Assembly: GCA_950097015.1 (NCBI GenBank) | Contig: CATNEN010000003.1 | Span: 1,364,001-1,428,000, forward strand | Direction of reading: 5' to 3' | Source: Macrostomum hystrix | Lineage: Eukaryota > Platyhelminthes > Macrostomidae | Length of the DNA stretch: 64,000 nucleotides | Shown here: positions 10,349-20,644 of the stretch, in pieces | Numbering within the stretch: the first letter of the stretch is position 1 | How the letters are laid out: the number at the start of each line of letters is the position of its first letter | Notes under the pieces: model-generated | What the model saw: the letters and a program-made list of their open reading frames with translations, nothing else | Told to the model about the DNA's origin: nothing | Databases searched by the model: none | Translations under genes and position numbers: made by a program

Positions 10349-13235
10349 AGCACAGGCTTACGATGCCCACTGCTTTGCTGGAGGTCGAGGGTCGATTTTA
10401 TCGCTTGACCTTGGCATACCTTGGTTCATTGAGACTCGCGTTATTCCTGACACAGACGGAGTGCCTGTGCCTCGGGTGGGACTCGAGTGCAAGTGGAACA
10501 TCACAAATGAAGTTCTGCTTGATCCATTAGTAGTGGTTCTAAGCGGGTTCAACTCCGACCGGTACATTAGTTCAATCAGACGAGTCCGATCCTTGGATTC
10601 AACAGCTAAGGCTCCAGCCTTGATGTACGAGTTGCACATGCCCCCTACGACTTGTAAGTGTTGGGCTTAATTGCTTACATTGTTGAGTAGGTGACATTGC
10701 CCCTAAGAATTTTAGCGGTAGCAAAGCAATTGTCCAAGAACGGTTGAAAGACAAAAAAATGATTCGAGAAGCAAATATGAGAGAGATGAGATACGGAAGA
10801 GATGAGATACGGAAGAGATGAGATACGGGAGAGATGAGATACGGGAGAGATGAGATACGGGAGAGATGAGATACGGGAGAGATGAGATACGGGAGAGATG
10901 AGATACGGGAGAGATGAGATACGGGAGAGATGAGATACGGGGAGAGATGAGATACGGGAGAGATGAAACACGGGAGAGATGAGACACGGGAGAGATGAGA
11001 CACGGGAGAGATGAGACACGGGAGAGATGAGACACGGGAGAGATGAGATACGGGAGAGATGAGATACGTGAGAGATGAGATACGGGAGAGATGAGACACG
11101 GGAGAGATGAGATACGGGAGAGATGAGATACGGGAGAGATGAGACACGGGAGAGATGAGATACGGGAAAGATGAGATTAGGGAGAGATGAGACAGGGGTG
11201 AGAACGAAAAAAAGACATCTACATCTACATGTACTTGTCTAAGCTATTTTAAGAAGCCTTTTGATACGATAGTTTACATTAGAAAATGCATTAGCCACTC
11301 CCATTCTATACCTTAAATCTTTACTGCAGCCAGGTGTTCAGCTATCGCAACGAAGCAAGCTATTCCAGTTCAAATCGACACACTACGGGTCTTGCAACTG
11401 CCGCCAGGGTGAGGCTTAGAAATAATTTTTTTATTGATCAGTTATTAAAAAGTAAGTAATATTTACTTATTAGTACTTTCCTGACAGGAGTTATCTCACC
11501 ATGACGCACCGACTGCAGCGAAAACATTATAATACACCTGGTCTGGGAATACAGCTAATTGTGCCAGGCTTCTGCAGCAAGGATGTGACGTATTACCGTG
11601 GGCATTGCTACACAACTACACTGGCTCGCAGGTCGCTGGAGCAACAGCTGGCAGCTCAGAGCGCTGACAGCGGTGTCGCCCAGCTCGCTCGCTTTGAGAA
11701 CACCCGCAAATTGAAAAGCTTTGTTAAAGAAAGTGAGTTCTAAAATCTGGTTCACTGTTTAAAACCAACTTATGCTTTTAGGGGGTCAGTGGCAAAGCGG
11801 TTAATGCTTTTGCCTCTCGTGCCTCTCGCACCAAGGTCCCTGAGTTCGATTCCGCGGCGAGGCTACGTTCAGTTGGGGCGCAGCCGCGAAGAGAAGGCTT
11901 ATAGTGCAATTTACGCCTGATAGGGGCCAACCTCCTAGGCACAGTGGCGGTGAACACTGCCTGACGATGAGAAGGACAGGGCAGATATACACTCGTGCGT
12001 GTGCCTGCGTACGGTATATGTGTGGTGCTCAGGAGTCAGCGAAATGGGCAGAACTGCCTCCTCGTTAGCTGCAGGTCGAAGTCACCAAATGATGTGCTAT
12101 TGCCCGCAGCCCTCCTACAATTCCTATTAATTTTATTATTATTTCTATTATTAATAATTTTACTATTAATACTATTATTTATTTATGCTTTTAGGCCAGA
12201 AAACTAGCGTGGGCTCCGATCTGTTAACCACAAAGTTACCACTCGACCTGGCACAGAGACACCGCATCGGCTTGTTCTACGACAAGAGAACTCGGTCGAT
12301 ATTTCAACTCAGTAATTTGCATGGTGTATGCGATACTGAAAGCTTTGCGGATCCAGCTAAATTGTGAGTACTTTGCTCGAGATTGACTTGAAGTCTCCTG
12401 ATATATGCACTGTCTATTTCATCACCGTCGTGGCTTGGCCAGATCATAAGTAATCATCACTTTCTTGGGGGCTTGTCGTGCAATTCACGCCCTTGATGGC
12501 CGAACTCCAAGGCACAGTAAAAGTGTACACTGCCTGACGATGAGAAAGTCAGCGTGTGAGCGCATGCATTGCCTGCGCACGGTATCTGTGTGCGTGTGTG
12601 CTCAGGAGTCAGCGAAATATACGCAGTATTGCCTCCTCGATAGCTGCGGCTCTACCCTCGTATTGTCACCAAATCTCCTGCAAATTAGATTATATCATAA
12701 AGCCCAGTTCTGTCCTCAAAAAGTTGTGCCCTTAAGCTTGCCTTGGGACTCGCTATGTGATGCAATGTGATGCTATGTACATACAGCCATGTGTGCCTCT
12801 GTGTACTTATGTCAGAGGTCATTCCTTGATTGATTTTGTCAACTGTTCATATGAGAACGTATTTTTTCACAATCGCTTTTTTATTTCAGAAGGTACAGCG
12901 TGAACCCAACTAGTTCCAACATTTTATGCGGCTCGCTGAGAGTTTTTTATATTGACGTGGAAGAGCCGGTAGTGGAGTTTGGTGACTGCAGCGAGCCAAT
13001 GCCGGCACTAATTAGCTTCCCGGATGCAGCTAGGACCAGTTGCGAGAACTGCGACTTGCTCGTGCTCAGTCTATTTAACGCAGACGTAGCGAACACAAAG
13101 GTAGCATTGACAGCGAACGAGATGGACGAGAAGGCACAGCTGATCGAACTTCTGCCAATGCTGATTACTATGGTGCTTCTGAGTGTCGTGCCTATAGTTC
13201 TCTGTATTATTTACCTGCTCATTCGCTGCAATTAA
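10349..13235 (+). CDS. C1: C-type-lectin-like type I membrane receptor (5' exon not found)
   Basis: Exons 10349-10653, 11330-11408, 11488-11732, 12195-12363 and 12890-13235 join in phase. The first encodes the family N-terminal module (DAHCFAGGRG, LECKWN). The CTLD follows with FCSKDVTYYRGHCY, VAQLARFENT, HRIGLFY, CGSLRVF and FGDCSEPMPALISF. The C-terminus is a membrane helix (LLPMLITMVLLSVVPIVLCII) ending in LIRCN, so there is almost no tail. An extra 79-nt exon (11330-11408), which fits the phase, is absent from the other members. The signal-peptide exon upstream of 10349 is not identified. A SINE sits at the acceptor of exon 12195. This is the most divergent intact member. Carbohydrate binding is not implied: I see no clear EPN/WND motif. 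Confidence 0.75.
10777..11205 (+). repeat. 16-bp minisatellite in C1 intron
   Basis: About 26 copies of GAGATGAGATACGGGA with variants (ACACGGG). Its reverse complement is open in several frames and gives false long ORFs. A degenerate related CTGTCTCATCTCTC array lies at 38135-38290. Confidence 0.95.
11782..12182 (+). mobile_element. SINE-1, complete, with 12-bp target duplication at a splice acceptor
   Basis: A tRNA-like head (GTGGCAAAGCGGTTAATG, then GTTCGATTCC) is followed by the body CACTGCCTGACGATGAG, CAGGAGTCAGCGAAATGGGC and an AT-rich tail. It is flanked by TTATGCTTTTAG at 11770-11781 and 12183-12194. The duplicated word is itself the pyrimidine tract and AG of the C1 intron, so both copies could act as acceptor. 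Confidence 0.9.
12465..12680 (+). mobile_element. SINE-1 fragment without head
   Basis: Body only: GGGGGCTTGTCGTGCAATT, AAGGCACAGTAAAAGTG, CACTGCCTGACGATGAG, GTGTGCTCAGGAGTCAGCGA. It lies in the last intron of C1. Confidence 0.8.
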
Positions 13236-13740
13236 TCAGCCACAGTTTTAGCCAATACTTATCTGTGGAGTAGGTCGGTGGGGAGGGAAGTTAAGCCCCA
13301 CACGATTGTGCCATTGTGACAATATTTTCGGTCCCAAAATTCGACCTCGCTTTCAGTGCCGATCATGGATGAAGGAATTTACCTTCCTTCCTTCCTACCT
13401 TCCTAGGATGTATTCCTTCATTCATTTCGGTGCGTACAATAATGTAGTTATATGTCTCAGTTAATATTCTCATTATTGTTACTGCTCAAAATTATCAAGC
13501 TTTTTCTATACTCCATTATTTGTACTACAGTTTTTACATTCGGAATTTTCTGCAATATACATGTATTGTTCATTTCACTGAGATAATTCATGACATTTAA
13601 AAAAGTGTAATTTACGCATTTTAAAGCAAAAAACTTTGTATAGTTGACTATTTTTGGCTCTTAAAGTTGTCTTTATATTATTATTACTATGCATATGTTT
13701 TGCTAAGTTTTCGACAAGTAACATTGTTTCAATCAAAAGC
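13236..13740. other. C1 3' flank
   Basis: Downstream of the C1 stop. Contains a short CCTTCCTTCC tract at 13383-13406 and AT-rich DNA. No gene is seen. Confidence 0.5.
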
Positions 13741-13744
13741 AAGG

Positions 13745-14303
13745 CGACTGAGACAGTCAGTCTGAGACAGTCAGTGTGAGACAGTCAGTCTGAGACAGTC
13801 AGTCTGAGACAGTCAGTCTGAGACAGTCAGTCTGAGACAGTCAGTCTGAGACAGTCAGTCTGAGACAGTCAGTCTGAGACAGTCAGTCTGAGACAGTCAG
13901 TGTGAGACAGTCAGTGTGAGACAGTCAGTGTGAGACAGTCAGTGTGAGACAGTCAGTCTGAGACAGTCAGTCTGAGACAGTCAGTCTGAGACAGTCAGTC
14001 TGAGACAGTCAGTGTGAGACAGTCAGTGTGAGACAGTCAGTGTGAGACAGTCAGTGTGAGACAGTCAGTCTGAGACAGTCAGTCTGAGACAGTCAGTCTG
14101 AGACAGTCAGTCTGAGACAGTCAGTCTGAGACAGTCAGTCTGAGACAGTCAGTCTGAGACAGTCAGTCTGAGACAGTCAGTCTGAGACAGTCAGTCTGAG
14201 ACAGTCAGTCTGAGACAGTCAGTCTGAGACAGTCAGTCTGAGACAGTCAGTCTGAGACAGTCAGTCTGAGACAGTCAGTCTGAGACAGTCAGTCTGAGAC
14301 AGT
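13745..14303 (+). repeat. 14-bp minisatellite, third array
   Basis: About 40 copies of GAGACAGTCAGTCT, with GTGTGAGACAGTCA variants in blocks. It directly precedes the A' relic exon, as the intron 2 arrays precede exons in genes A and B. Confidence 0.95.
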
Positions 14304-14369
14304 AAATAAAAAACGGAAACTGTGAGCAGCAGATGTGCTGAGTAATTTCCCTGCTGTTTGCAGTCAATC

Positions 14370-14720
14370 CTATTTTCCAACTCCTAGCCTTTTCAAACCT
14401 CAGCCATTTAGTTACGTTTTTCTCAGTGCAAGAAATAGGACCATGGGCTGGTCTGACATCAATTGAACAGGTCTTTGTCACTATTATCGCTCAGCTTTCT
14501 ATTAACACTTAATCTGCAAGGAGCATTACCAGACGCAATCAATACTGGAGAAGGCCAAGTAAACGAACGCGTCCACTTTTTTGCAGGGACGCTCCCACTC
14601 GCCTTGAAGAGTTTTTGCGTGTTGATCAGACAGACGAAACTCCCACTTCTAGACAATGGGGAACAATTGCCTTGGAATTACGAAAGTCACGTGACACTTA
14701 CTGAGGTTAATCTTTCGCTT
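14370..14720 (+). pseudogene. A': relic of a family A gene (exon 4 region)
   Basis: Close match to gene B 32785-32990: TTTGCAG acceptor, CCTCAGCCATTTAGTTACG, AAATAGGACCATGGGCTGG, ATCAATTGAACAGGT. Exon 3, which separates the minisatellite from this exon in genes A and B, is missing. The reading frame contains a stop (ATCAATTGA). This fits a deletion from inside the minisatellite into intron 3. Confidence 0.75.
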
Positions 14721-16240
14721 GCATAATCACTCAGCCAGTTGCTCTGCTTAATCTCTTCAGCCCCTGATTTCCTAAACTCACACAGATTTGGAATTGCTAG
14801 TTACTTAATGCGTAGGCTGCAGTCTAATGTACCGGATGTGCCCGGTGTGTTATGAGTAGGATTCTGGCTATGGACACTCATTCAAGTTCCTAGTACCACT
14901 TTTCTAGGCCCCTATAACGCAAATTCAGGAATCCCCTTGTTTGGCGTGTCTCGATCCATTCTAGCCTAGCCTAGAATGGAATCCTAGAACATCTTTCCGC
15001 TCTGCCGATAGCCATTCCGCAGTTCTGTGGCAAGAGCCTAGACCGTTTCGACCACCGCTACCAAGGCTAGGAGTCAGTTGCGCACCGCACTACTGACGAC
15101 AGTAGGCTGTAGGCCGCAATCCGAACGCTTCCTCACTCCTTAGACCTTTCGCCGGCTTCGAGCATGGCTTGCGGTAGGCACGACAATATGTCCGTGGCCT
15201 ATGGGACGAGTGGGGCTGGCTAGCCTGAGGCCGATGGGACCACTCCAAACCTTCACTGGACCCCCTCCATCCTCTTCCCCCTCTTCTTCCCCTCCCCAGT
15301 GGTAGTCCCGCGGGTAGCTCAGCGGGCAGGTGACCGACTTGTCTTCTCTCGGAGCCTACACAATAATTGGTTTCCGAGGTGGGGTCGTCTGTTCCCTGAC
15401 CAACCATTTCCAATGGTGCCCAGCGGTGGGATTATCTTCTCCCTGAGTTCCAAATTAAATGAGGGCAGGTCAGTGTTTCAATATCCCGCCAAATTAAAGC
15501 CCAACGCAAGCGGAGACCCGGCCGGACGAAGGATAAATCGAGATTCGCACGGAAGACATTTGTTGTCTGACAGATGTCGGAAGTTGACCAACTGGTCGAA
15601 GGCGAGTTCGTACTTCTTTTCGATGGAGCTTGGGCGCACCTCAACGTGCCGAAAATGTCAGATGGTCATGACAATGTCAGTAACTTGTCAGAATCCTGCA
15701 TCATGCCGGGTACATACAGTAAATCTGTTCCGTGAGCCCAAAACCCCTCTGTTAACACGTTTACATGCGTTACTGTCGTCGATTTTGCGTATCACTTTAT
15801 CATTGGCAAAATAGACGCAGTCTTGGCAAAATTGGTCGCTGAAAGTTCAGTGTCTATGGGTTTAACTTCGCAGAAGCGAGAGGGAATTTGAGTGGTTTTC
15901 TTCTAGTCTGGCAAAATTGATTGCCGTTTTGGCAAACTAGGTTGCCAAGCTTGGCCAATATATAAAATCCGATTTCGTCGTTAATGGACGTTTAACCTAC
16001 TACAACTATTTAATGTATCGTTTAACGAGGTTTTTCTTTTTTGTAGAATAACCAACTGTCTATGGTAAACACTTTATTTTACGAGGCTCTAAACCGTTTC
16101 TCAGTCCTCGTTTTGAGGCCTGAGAAACGATTTGAGGACTTAAAGCGCCAGGAAATAGGATGAACACAAAAAAAGAATTCGCGAAACGCGAAAACAAGAA
16201 CAGCAGATGACCGAAAGTTCACGTTATTGAAGGAAAAAAA
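14721..16240. other. Non-coding, possible tRNA-like segment
   Basis: No convincing gene. GGGTAGCTCAGCGGGCAGG at about 15309-15328 resembles a tRNA A-box region but has no clear partner B box. Palindromic segments include TTCTAGCCTAGCCTAGAA near 14960 and a hairpin around 16090-16140. GTCTATGG occurs at 15852 and 16059. Confidence 0.4.
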
Positions 16241-16248
16241 GTAGATTG

Positions 16249-17676
16249 TCACTCCCATGTGATGGTTACACAGTTCTCCTCTCCGTTCGCCACAATCTTC
16301 ATCTTCTTCGCAGGACGATGGTCTTCAGTTGCAAATAAGGCAGTAATGCTCCCTGTGGCAGTAGCAGCAGATGGGGCCGTAGCATGGGTTGGTAGATTGG
16401 TCAGTGTGGTAGTGGTACCCCCTGCATGGCCTGCGTGCAACGCGTCTGAGATGCGCAGATGGTCAGTACTGTCAAGACGAATATATCGCTCTATAGCACT
16501 GCTTGAATGACCCGTGACCCTAGCAATATCAGCCCGTTCGAAACCAGCCTTTCGTAATTCAGTTGCGCAGGTCTTCCTTAATGATTGATTCGTAAAACGC
16601 ATGCCATTGCCATTGCCAGTACTAGTTAGCTCCTTAACAATGTTGTCAAGAGTGTGACGGCCAAGAGGTACGTTCTGATACCATTTTCCGGCAGCAATGC
16701 TTGTCTCATTGCGATAGTAGCTCAGGAACAAGCTGCTAACATGGCAGTTCTCCGGGCGCTTCTCATTGTACTTCAAGTAAATACAAACAAGACAGCGCTC
16801 GTGTCCAGGTGTATGAAACGCACGCATTTCACGAGGAGGAGTAGGTTTGGCCTTCAAGCCACGATTGTTGGTTTTATTAGCTCTCTGCTCTGTGAAGAGT
16901 AAACATTCTCCAACAGTAGTACTGCTCACAGTGATGTCCTTGTCATGTTGTAACGCATGTAACTCTGTTCCTCCACGTAGAGCAAAGGTCTTGCCGATGT
17001 AATAGATGACGGTAAACATCAGCAGCCGAGGATTAGATGTACCAAGATCTCCGCGCTCCCAGAGTGCCAGCTCAAAATCGTGAGGTATAGGCTCACTTGC
17101 TCGTTGCCCTGGAATATTACCTTCGCGAACGGTTTCCTTCATCGCAGCGTCGAGAGTCGCTCTGGCGTCCGAAAATTGTGGATCTTTCCAGAACGAAAAG
17201 TCCTTCTTTAGAGTAAACGTGACATAGTGCTGCAGCATGGCAAAAATGTCCTTCAGACTTGTCGCATTATACTTGCCACCGTCCTGTTTGCGCACCTCGA
17301 AGAAAAATCGCCTCAGAAGATAGTTCCAATCGCCTCGACTCCATTCTTCGATCTGTTTGGAGACAAGAAGTCCTTTGGCATCGCCATGCAGAATTGCGCT
17401 TTGGCGCTCATTTCGCCACTCGTTGAAAATATTAACGGCCCATTGTTCTTTGCGACGCGTATTGCTCAGAATAGCGGCGGCCAGCTTCGCTTCAATATCA
17501 GCTTCATCTAGCTTAACGAATCGCGTTGAGGATGTAGATGTAGAAGCCGTTTCAGCCCTAATAATAACAGGCCCAATCGAATCTGTTGGTTCTGATGCCC
17601 CAGTTGTTGTTCTATTAGCTGGTTCGAACAACTCATCTAACCAGTCCAACGCTCCAGGTTGACCCAACGGATCCAT
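16249..17676 (-). CDS. Crypton-like tyrosine recombinase 1
   Basis: Uninterrupted 475-residue ORF. The C-terminal half has the tyrosine recombinase layout: the first arginine in FALRGGTEL (about residue 235), then FTNQSLRKTCATEL, ARVTGHSSS and the probable nucleophile in IERYIRLD. The usual His of the HxxR box is Gln here (QSLR). The N-terminal part has the helical core-binding pattern (WAVNIFNEWRNER, YNATSLKDIFAML). The C-terminal extension carries a basic stretch (RPAKKMKI). This fits animal Crypton or ZMYM/KCTD1-type recombinases, which move elements by site-specific recombination or have been domesticated. Hairpin sequence lies downstream and a Tc1 relic upstream. A related relic is at 29945-30470. 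Confidence 0.8.
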   Translation of the reverse strand: MDPLGQPGALDWLDELFEPANRTTTGASEPTDSIGPVIIRAETASTSTSSTRFVKLDEADIEAKLAAAILSNTRRKEQWAVNIFNEWRNERQSAILHGDAKGLLVSKQIEEWSRGDWNYLLRRFFFEVRKQDGGKYNATSLKDIFAMLQHYVTFTLKKDFSFWKDPQFSDARATLDAAMKETVREGNIPGQRASEPIPHDFELALWERGDLGTSNPRLLMFTVIYYIGKTFALRGGTELHALQHDKDITVSSTTVGECLLFTEQRANKTNNRGLKAKPTPPREMRAFHTPGHERCLVCIYLKYNEKRPENCHVSSLFLSYYRNETSIAAGKWYQNVPLGRHTLDNIVKELTSTGNGNGMRFTNQSLRKTCATELRKAGFERADIARVTGHSSSAIERYIRLDSTDHLRISDALHAGHAGGTTTTLTNLPTHATAPSAATATGSITALFATEDHRPAKKMKIVANGEENCVTITWE

Positions 17677-17787
17677 GTCACTGACGGATTACTGACACTG
17701 AATGAAAAACTATTTCAAAAAGCTTTCTTTCACGAGGCACAAGTCTATACATAAAAGGTATACTTCGTATTATAGTGTTTTAATATA

Positions 17788-18936
17788 TACACTCAGCAAC
17801 ATAGAAAAGTTTCCACCCTCGCGCAAGTTGTACTCGTATATTTAGAGTTTCAAAACCGGTTTTTGTCGCCAGACTTGTGCCATAGACGATTGATGATTTC
17901 GTCAACACGCATTTGGGCCATAGACGCCAGACAAGTCGAAGGAAACATTCGCATGTAGCAGACAGCAGTCAGCTTACACACAGAGCCGGCGGCTCAATAT
18001 GCACAGTACAACTAGGAGGGCGGACCGGCGATTGCTGCGAATGTCGAAGGGAAGCCCCACATTGCCAGCCACCCTGCTACGGCTGATGTGGGCTGAAAGA
18101 AGCTGGCGAGGGGATTTCTGAGCGCCCAAACCATCCGACGACAATAGCGGGAGTCGGGGCTCTGATCCCGTAAGATGCGCAAACGGCCACGCCTGACCCC
18201 AACCCATGTGGCCAGCCGGCAACAATGGGCAATGCAAAGGGTCCAGTGGAGGCAGCAGCAGTGGCGGCGAGTGATTTTCGCGGATGAGAGCCGCTTTCGA
18301 TTGTTCCATGCCGACGGCCGCATTCGAGTGTGGCGCCAGCCACGCCAGGAGATGCTGCCGCAGCACGTGCAAAACTCAGAGAGCTGCAGCTTCTATTCAC
18401 GTGTGGGCAGGCATCACAATGCACGCAAAGACGGAGCTCGTGTTCCTGGGTGCGACTGTGACTGCCGAGTCGTATTTGCCTATTTTTTTGCCAAGCCAAC
18501 CTTCTACAGACGCTGCTGCCCTTCATTGATGCTTCATGTGGTGGCGTGGGGAACAGCGTCCTCCAAGACGACAACGCCCCACCGCATCGCGCAGCCGCTG
18601 TGGTGCATCTGAAGGACTGACTACTTCGGAATCACTGTCTACCGCGAATCACTGTCTACTGCATGGCAACAGCTACCGCAAGATTTTCTGCGACGCCTGG
18701 TTGTGGGTATGCCCGGAGAGTGTGCGCTCTGCTGCACGCACGTGGCTGCTGTACGCGTTACTGACCCTGTTCTGGGCCAGTTGGCACCAGATGCTCGCGT
18801 ACTTTCTTTGCTGTTCGTTTGCTTCGTTCGAATCCGGATTTTATATCTGTCTATGGCTCAAACCACAAATCTCCACCTACCAAAACGTTGACCCATCGTG
18901 CGCTAGGGTGGAAACTTTTCAATGTTGCTGAGTGTA
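17788..18936. mobile_element. Tc1/mariner element relic with intact TIRs and TA duplication
   Basis: Inverted ends CACTCAGCAACATAGAAAAG (17790 onward) and its near-complement ending at 18934 are flanked by TA at 17788-17789 and 18935-18936. The TIRs are at least 30 bp with few mismatches. The element is 1145 bp, a size typical of the superfamily. Confidence 0.9.
17990..18650 (+). pseudogene. Broken Tc1-like transposase
   Basis: Translation across frames gives RRLLRMSKG, ATLLRLMW, RVIFADESRFRLF (first catalytic Asp), RVWRQP, HAKTELVFLGATVTAESYL, LQDDNAPPH (second Asp region). This is the order of a DDE/D Tc1 transposase. Several frameshifts and stops interrupt it, so the protein is not made. 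Confidence 0.85.
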
Positions 18937-18954
18937 GGTGATGTTGTATATAGG

Positions 18955-19107
18955 TTAAATAACATATTACCCTCTAATTTTGTGTTCTATGGTAGAAAGT
19001 CCTCGGACGCTATTCTCAGGCCTCGGCTTCGCCTCGGCCTGATAAATGCATCCTCGGACTTTCTTTTCCATAGAACATAAAATTAGAGGGTAATATAGTA
19101 TACTTAA
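18955..19107. repeat. Hairpin element 1 (TTAA ends)
   Basis: Ends TTAAATA and TATACTTAA; stem of about 29 bp starting ATATTACCCTC; loop with CCTCGGCTTCGCCTCGGCC. The inner stem contains TTCTATGG. Confidence 0.8.
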
Positions 19108-19236
19108 TGGGCGCATTCTGAGCCACGAATCTATCGTCTATGGAAATGCGAAGTCTTGAACCAGTGTGCCATATAATGGTCCCGAAAACGGGGCCCATTA
19201 AACCATATAATGGGCGCCAAACCAAATCGAATTTCA

Positions 19237-19372
19237 TATAAAATAGTGGCTGCTCAATTTGCAGTCTATGGTTAAAAAGTCCTCGGCCACGCTCAATACT
19301 ATTAAACGCAGCCTCAGACTTTCTAACCACAGAATGCCAATTAAGCAGCCACTATCATATACTTAATCCTAA
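19237..19372. repeat. Hairpin element 2
   Basis: Stem ATAGTGGCTGCTCAATTTGC with its inverted partner ending at about 19358; inner GTCTATGGTT; loop AAAGTCCTCGG; right end TATACTTAA. The stem is unrelated to element 1. Confidence 0.75.
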
Positions 19373-19407
19373 AGCTTGGCCAAAATTTTATCCTAAAGCT
19401 TGGCTAA

Positions 19408-19826
19408 AATTTTATCCTAAAGCTTGGCCCGGCTCACGAGATTGCGCTACTAAAACCACAAATTCTATATTACCTGTAATATACGAGGCTCGTAGAATCT
19501 GTAATATAGAATCTGTGACTAAAACTGTTTACAGCAACTTTGACCATAGACTATATGTTTCATCGGCCTAGGGCAGAGACTTCTAGAAATAACAACAGTT
19601 GTTGTCAATGACTGGCTTAGTCCAGTTAAATAATAAATACATGGAATTAATCCCCAGCTTGGCACGGCCTATTGGCTACTAATTCTATGTATTTATTATT
19701 TAATCGGCCTAGGCCGTTAAATCATTTAACGGCCTAGGCCGATTAAACATATAGTCTATGGTCACAGTTGCTGTAAGCAGTTTTAGGTTTGCAATCTCGT
19801 GAGCCGGGCCAAGCCTTAGGATTAAA
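19408..19826. repeat. Outer nested inverted repeat
   Basis: ATCCTAAAGCTTGGCCCGGC at about 19410 pairs with GCCGGGCCAAGCCTTAGGAT ending at about 19822. Inside lie the 61-bp P-type miniature and a second pair of arms, AAAACTGTTTACAGCAAC with CCATAGAC, matched near 19750-19785. TTATCCTAAAGCTTGGC is also repeated in tandem three times at 19368-19428. Confidence 0.75.
19457..19517. mobile_element. 61-bp P-type miniature transposon
   Basis: TIRs CACAAATTCTATATTAC and GTAATATAGAATCTGTG match, with one difference, the TIRs of the P-superfamily element at 22376. It is flanked by the 8-bp duplication ACTAAAAC at 19449-19456 and 19518-19525. It is little more than two TIRs. Confidence 0.9.
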
Positions 19827-19981
19827 TACTATAATACCCCCCTGAAATCGTTGTCTATGGCCTAGGAACGGCTTCGGACTGCGCTTCTGCAGGCCTCGGC
19901 TTCGCCTCGGCCAAGAAACGCGTCCTCAGCCTTTCCTAGGCCAAAGAAACGAAATCAGGGGGGTATTATTCTATACTTATT
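19811..19981. repeat. Hairpin element 3
   Basis: Ends TTAAATACTA and CTATACTTATT; stem ATAATACCCCCCTGAAATCG with partner; inner GTCTATGGCCTAGG; loop CCTCGGCTTCGCCTCGGCC and AAACGCGTCCTCAGCC. Confidence 0.8.
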
Positions 19982-20097
19982 CCCCAGTTGGATTGGCCCA
20001 TAGACCAGATAAATGTATTTATTTGGCCGTTGAAATTTATCTGGCCGGGACAGATAAACATTATCTGGTCCGGTGACAATTATCTGGCTTCAACTGT

Positions 20098-20252
20098 GGA
20101 ATAAATACATTATCACCCACTTGTTTGACTTATCTATGGCCGAAAACGTCTTCGGACATCGTTTCATGGCCTCGGCTTCGCCTCGGCCAATAAACGAGTC
20201 CTCAGCCGTTCCCGGCCAAAATAAATTAAAAAAGTGGGTGATAACTTATACT
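20098..20252. repeat. Hairpin element 4
   Basis: Ends AATAAATACA and TTATACTTAAT; stem TTATCACCCACTT with partner AAGTGGGTGATAA; inner TCTATGGCC; loop CCTCGGCTTCGCCTCGGCC and AAACGAGTCCTCAGCC. It is nested in the larger inverted repeat formed by about 19650-19680 and 20250-20285 (AGCTTGGC, GGCCTATTGGCTA). Confidence 0.8.
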
Positions 20253-20374
20253 TAATAGCCAATAGGCCGGGCCAAGCTGATTAACTGATTAAATAATCAG
20301 TTAACTTGCATCTTGAAGATACAAATATACGGTGTACTTTTACTTGCTATTGTCAGCGTGTAATCAATGGTTAG

Positions 20375-20495
20375 GTAACGCACGGCTTTTGAGTGCACCA
20401 ACGAGCAGAGACACGAGTGCGCGAAGCACGAGTGCACGAGTGCTTCGCGCACTCGTGTCTCTGCTCGTTGGTGCACGAGAAAGCCGTGCGTTAAC
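20375..20495. repeat. Near-perfect palindrome
   Basis: GTAACGCACGGCTTTTGAG through GACACGAGTGCGCGAAGCAC is followed by its reverse complement ending AAGCCGTGCGTTAAC. The arms are about 58 bp and the centre is GTGCACGAGTGC. The core word GCACTCGTG is shared with the hairpins at 9702 and 26413. Confidence 0.9.
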
Positions 20496-20644
20496 AGCAT
20501 TATCCAATGAGAGGCCGTTTCCGCATCGATCCGTCCTTACTCTTTCGACCATAGACAAGTGCGTTGGCGCACGCCCATGTTTTTGGGCGGTCAGGCTGGC
20601 TTAAGGCGCAAGCCCCAACGCAGTTGAGTAGATAAGATTTCGAC

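Noticed and set aside
10599-11147. 182-residue minus-strand ORF with a repeated serine/leucine pattern
   Set aside because: It is the translation of the 16-bp minisatellite in a C1 intron; two other frames are open for the same reason.
11782-11860. Functional tRNA genes at SINE heads (also 48697, 56857)
   Set aside because: A- and B-box motifs are present, but heads are fused to repeated bodies, occur in several copies and do not fold convincingly as mature tRNA.
15299-15814. 171-residue ORF
   Set aside because: No recognisable domain, no homologous exon in the window and repeat-like surroundings; treated as chance.
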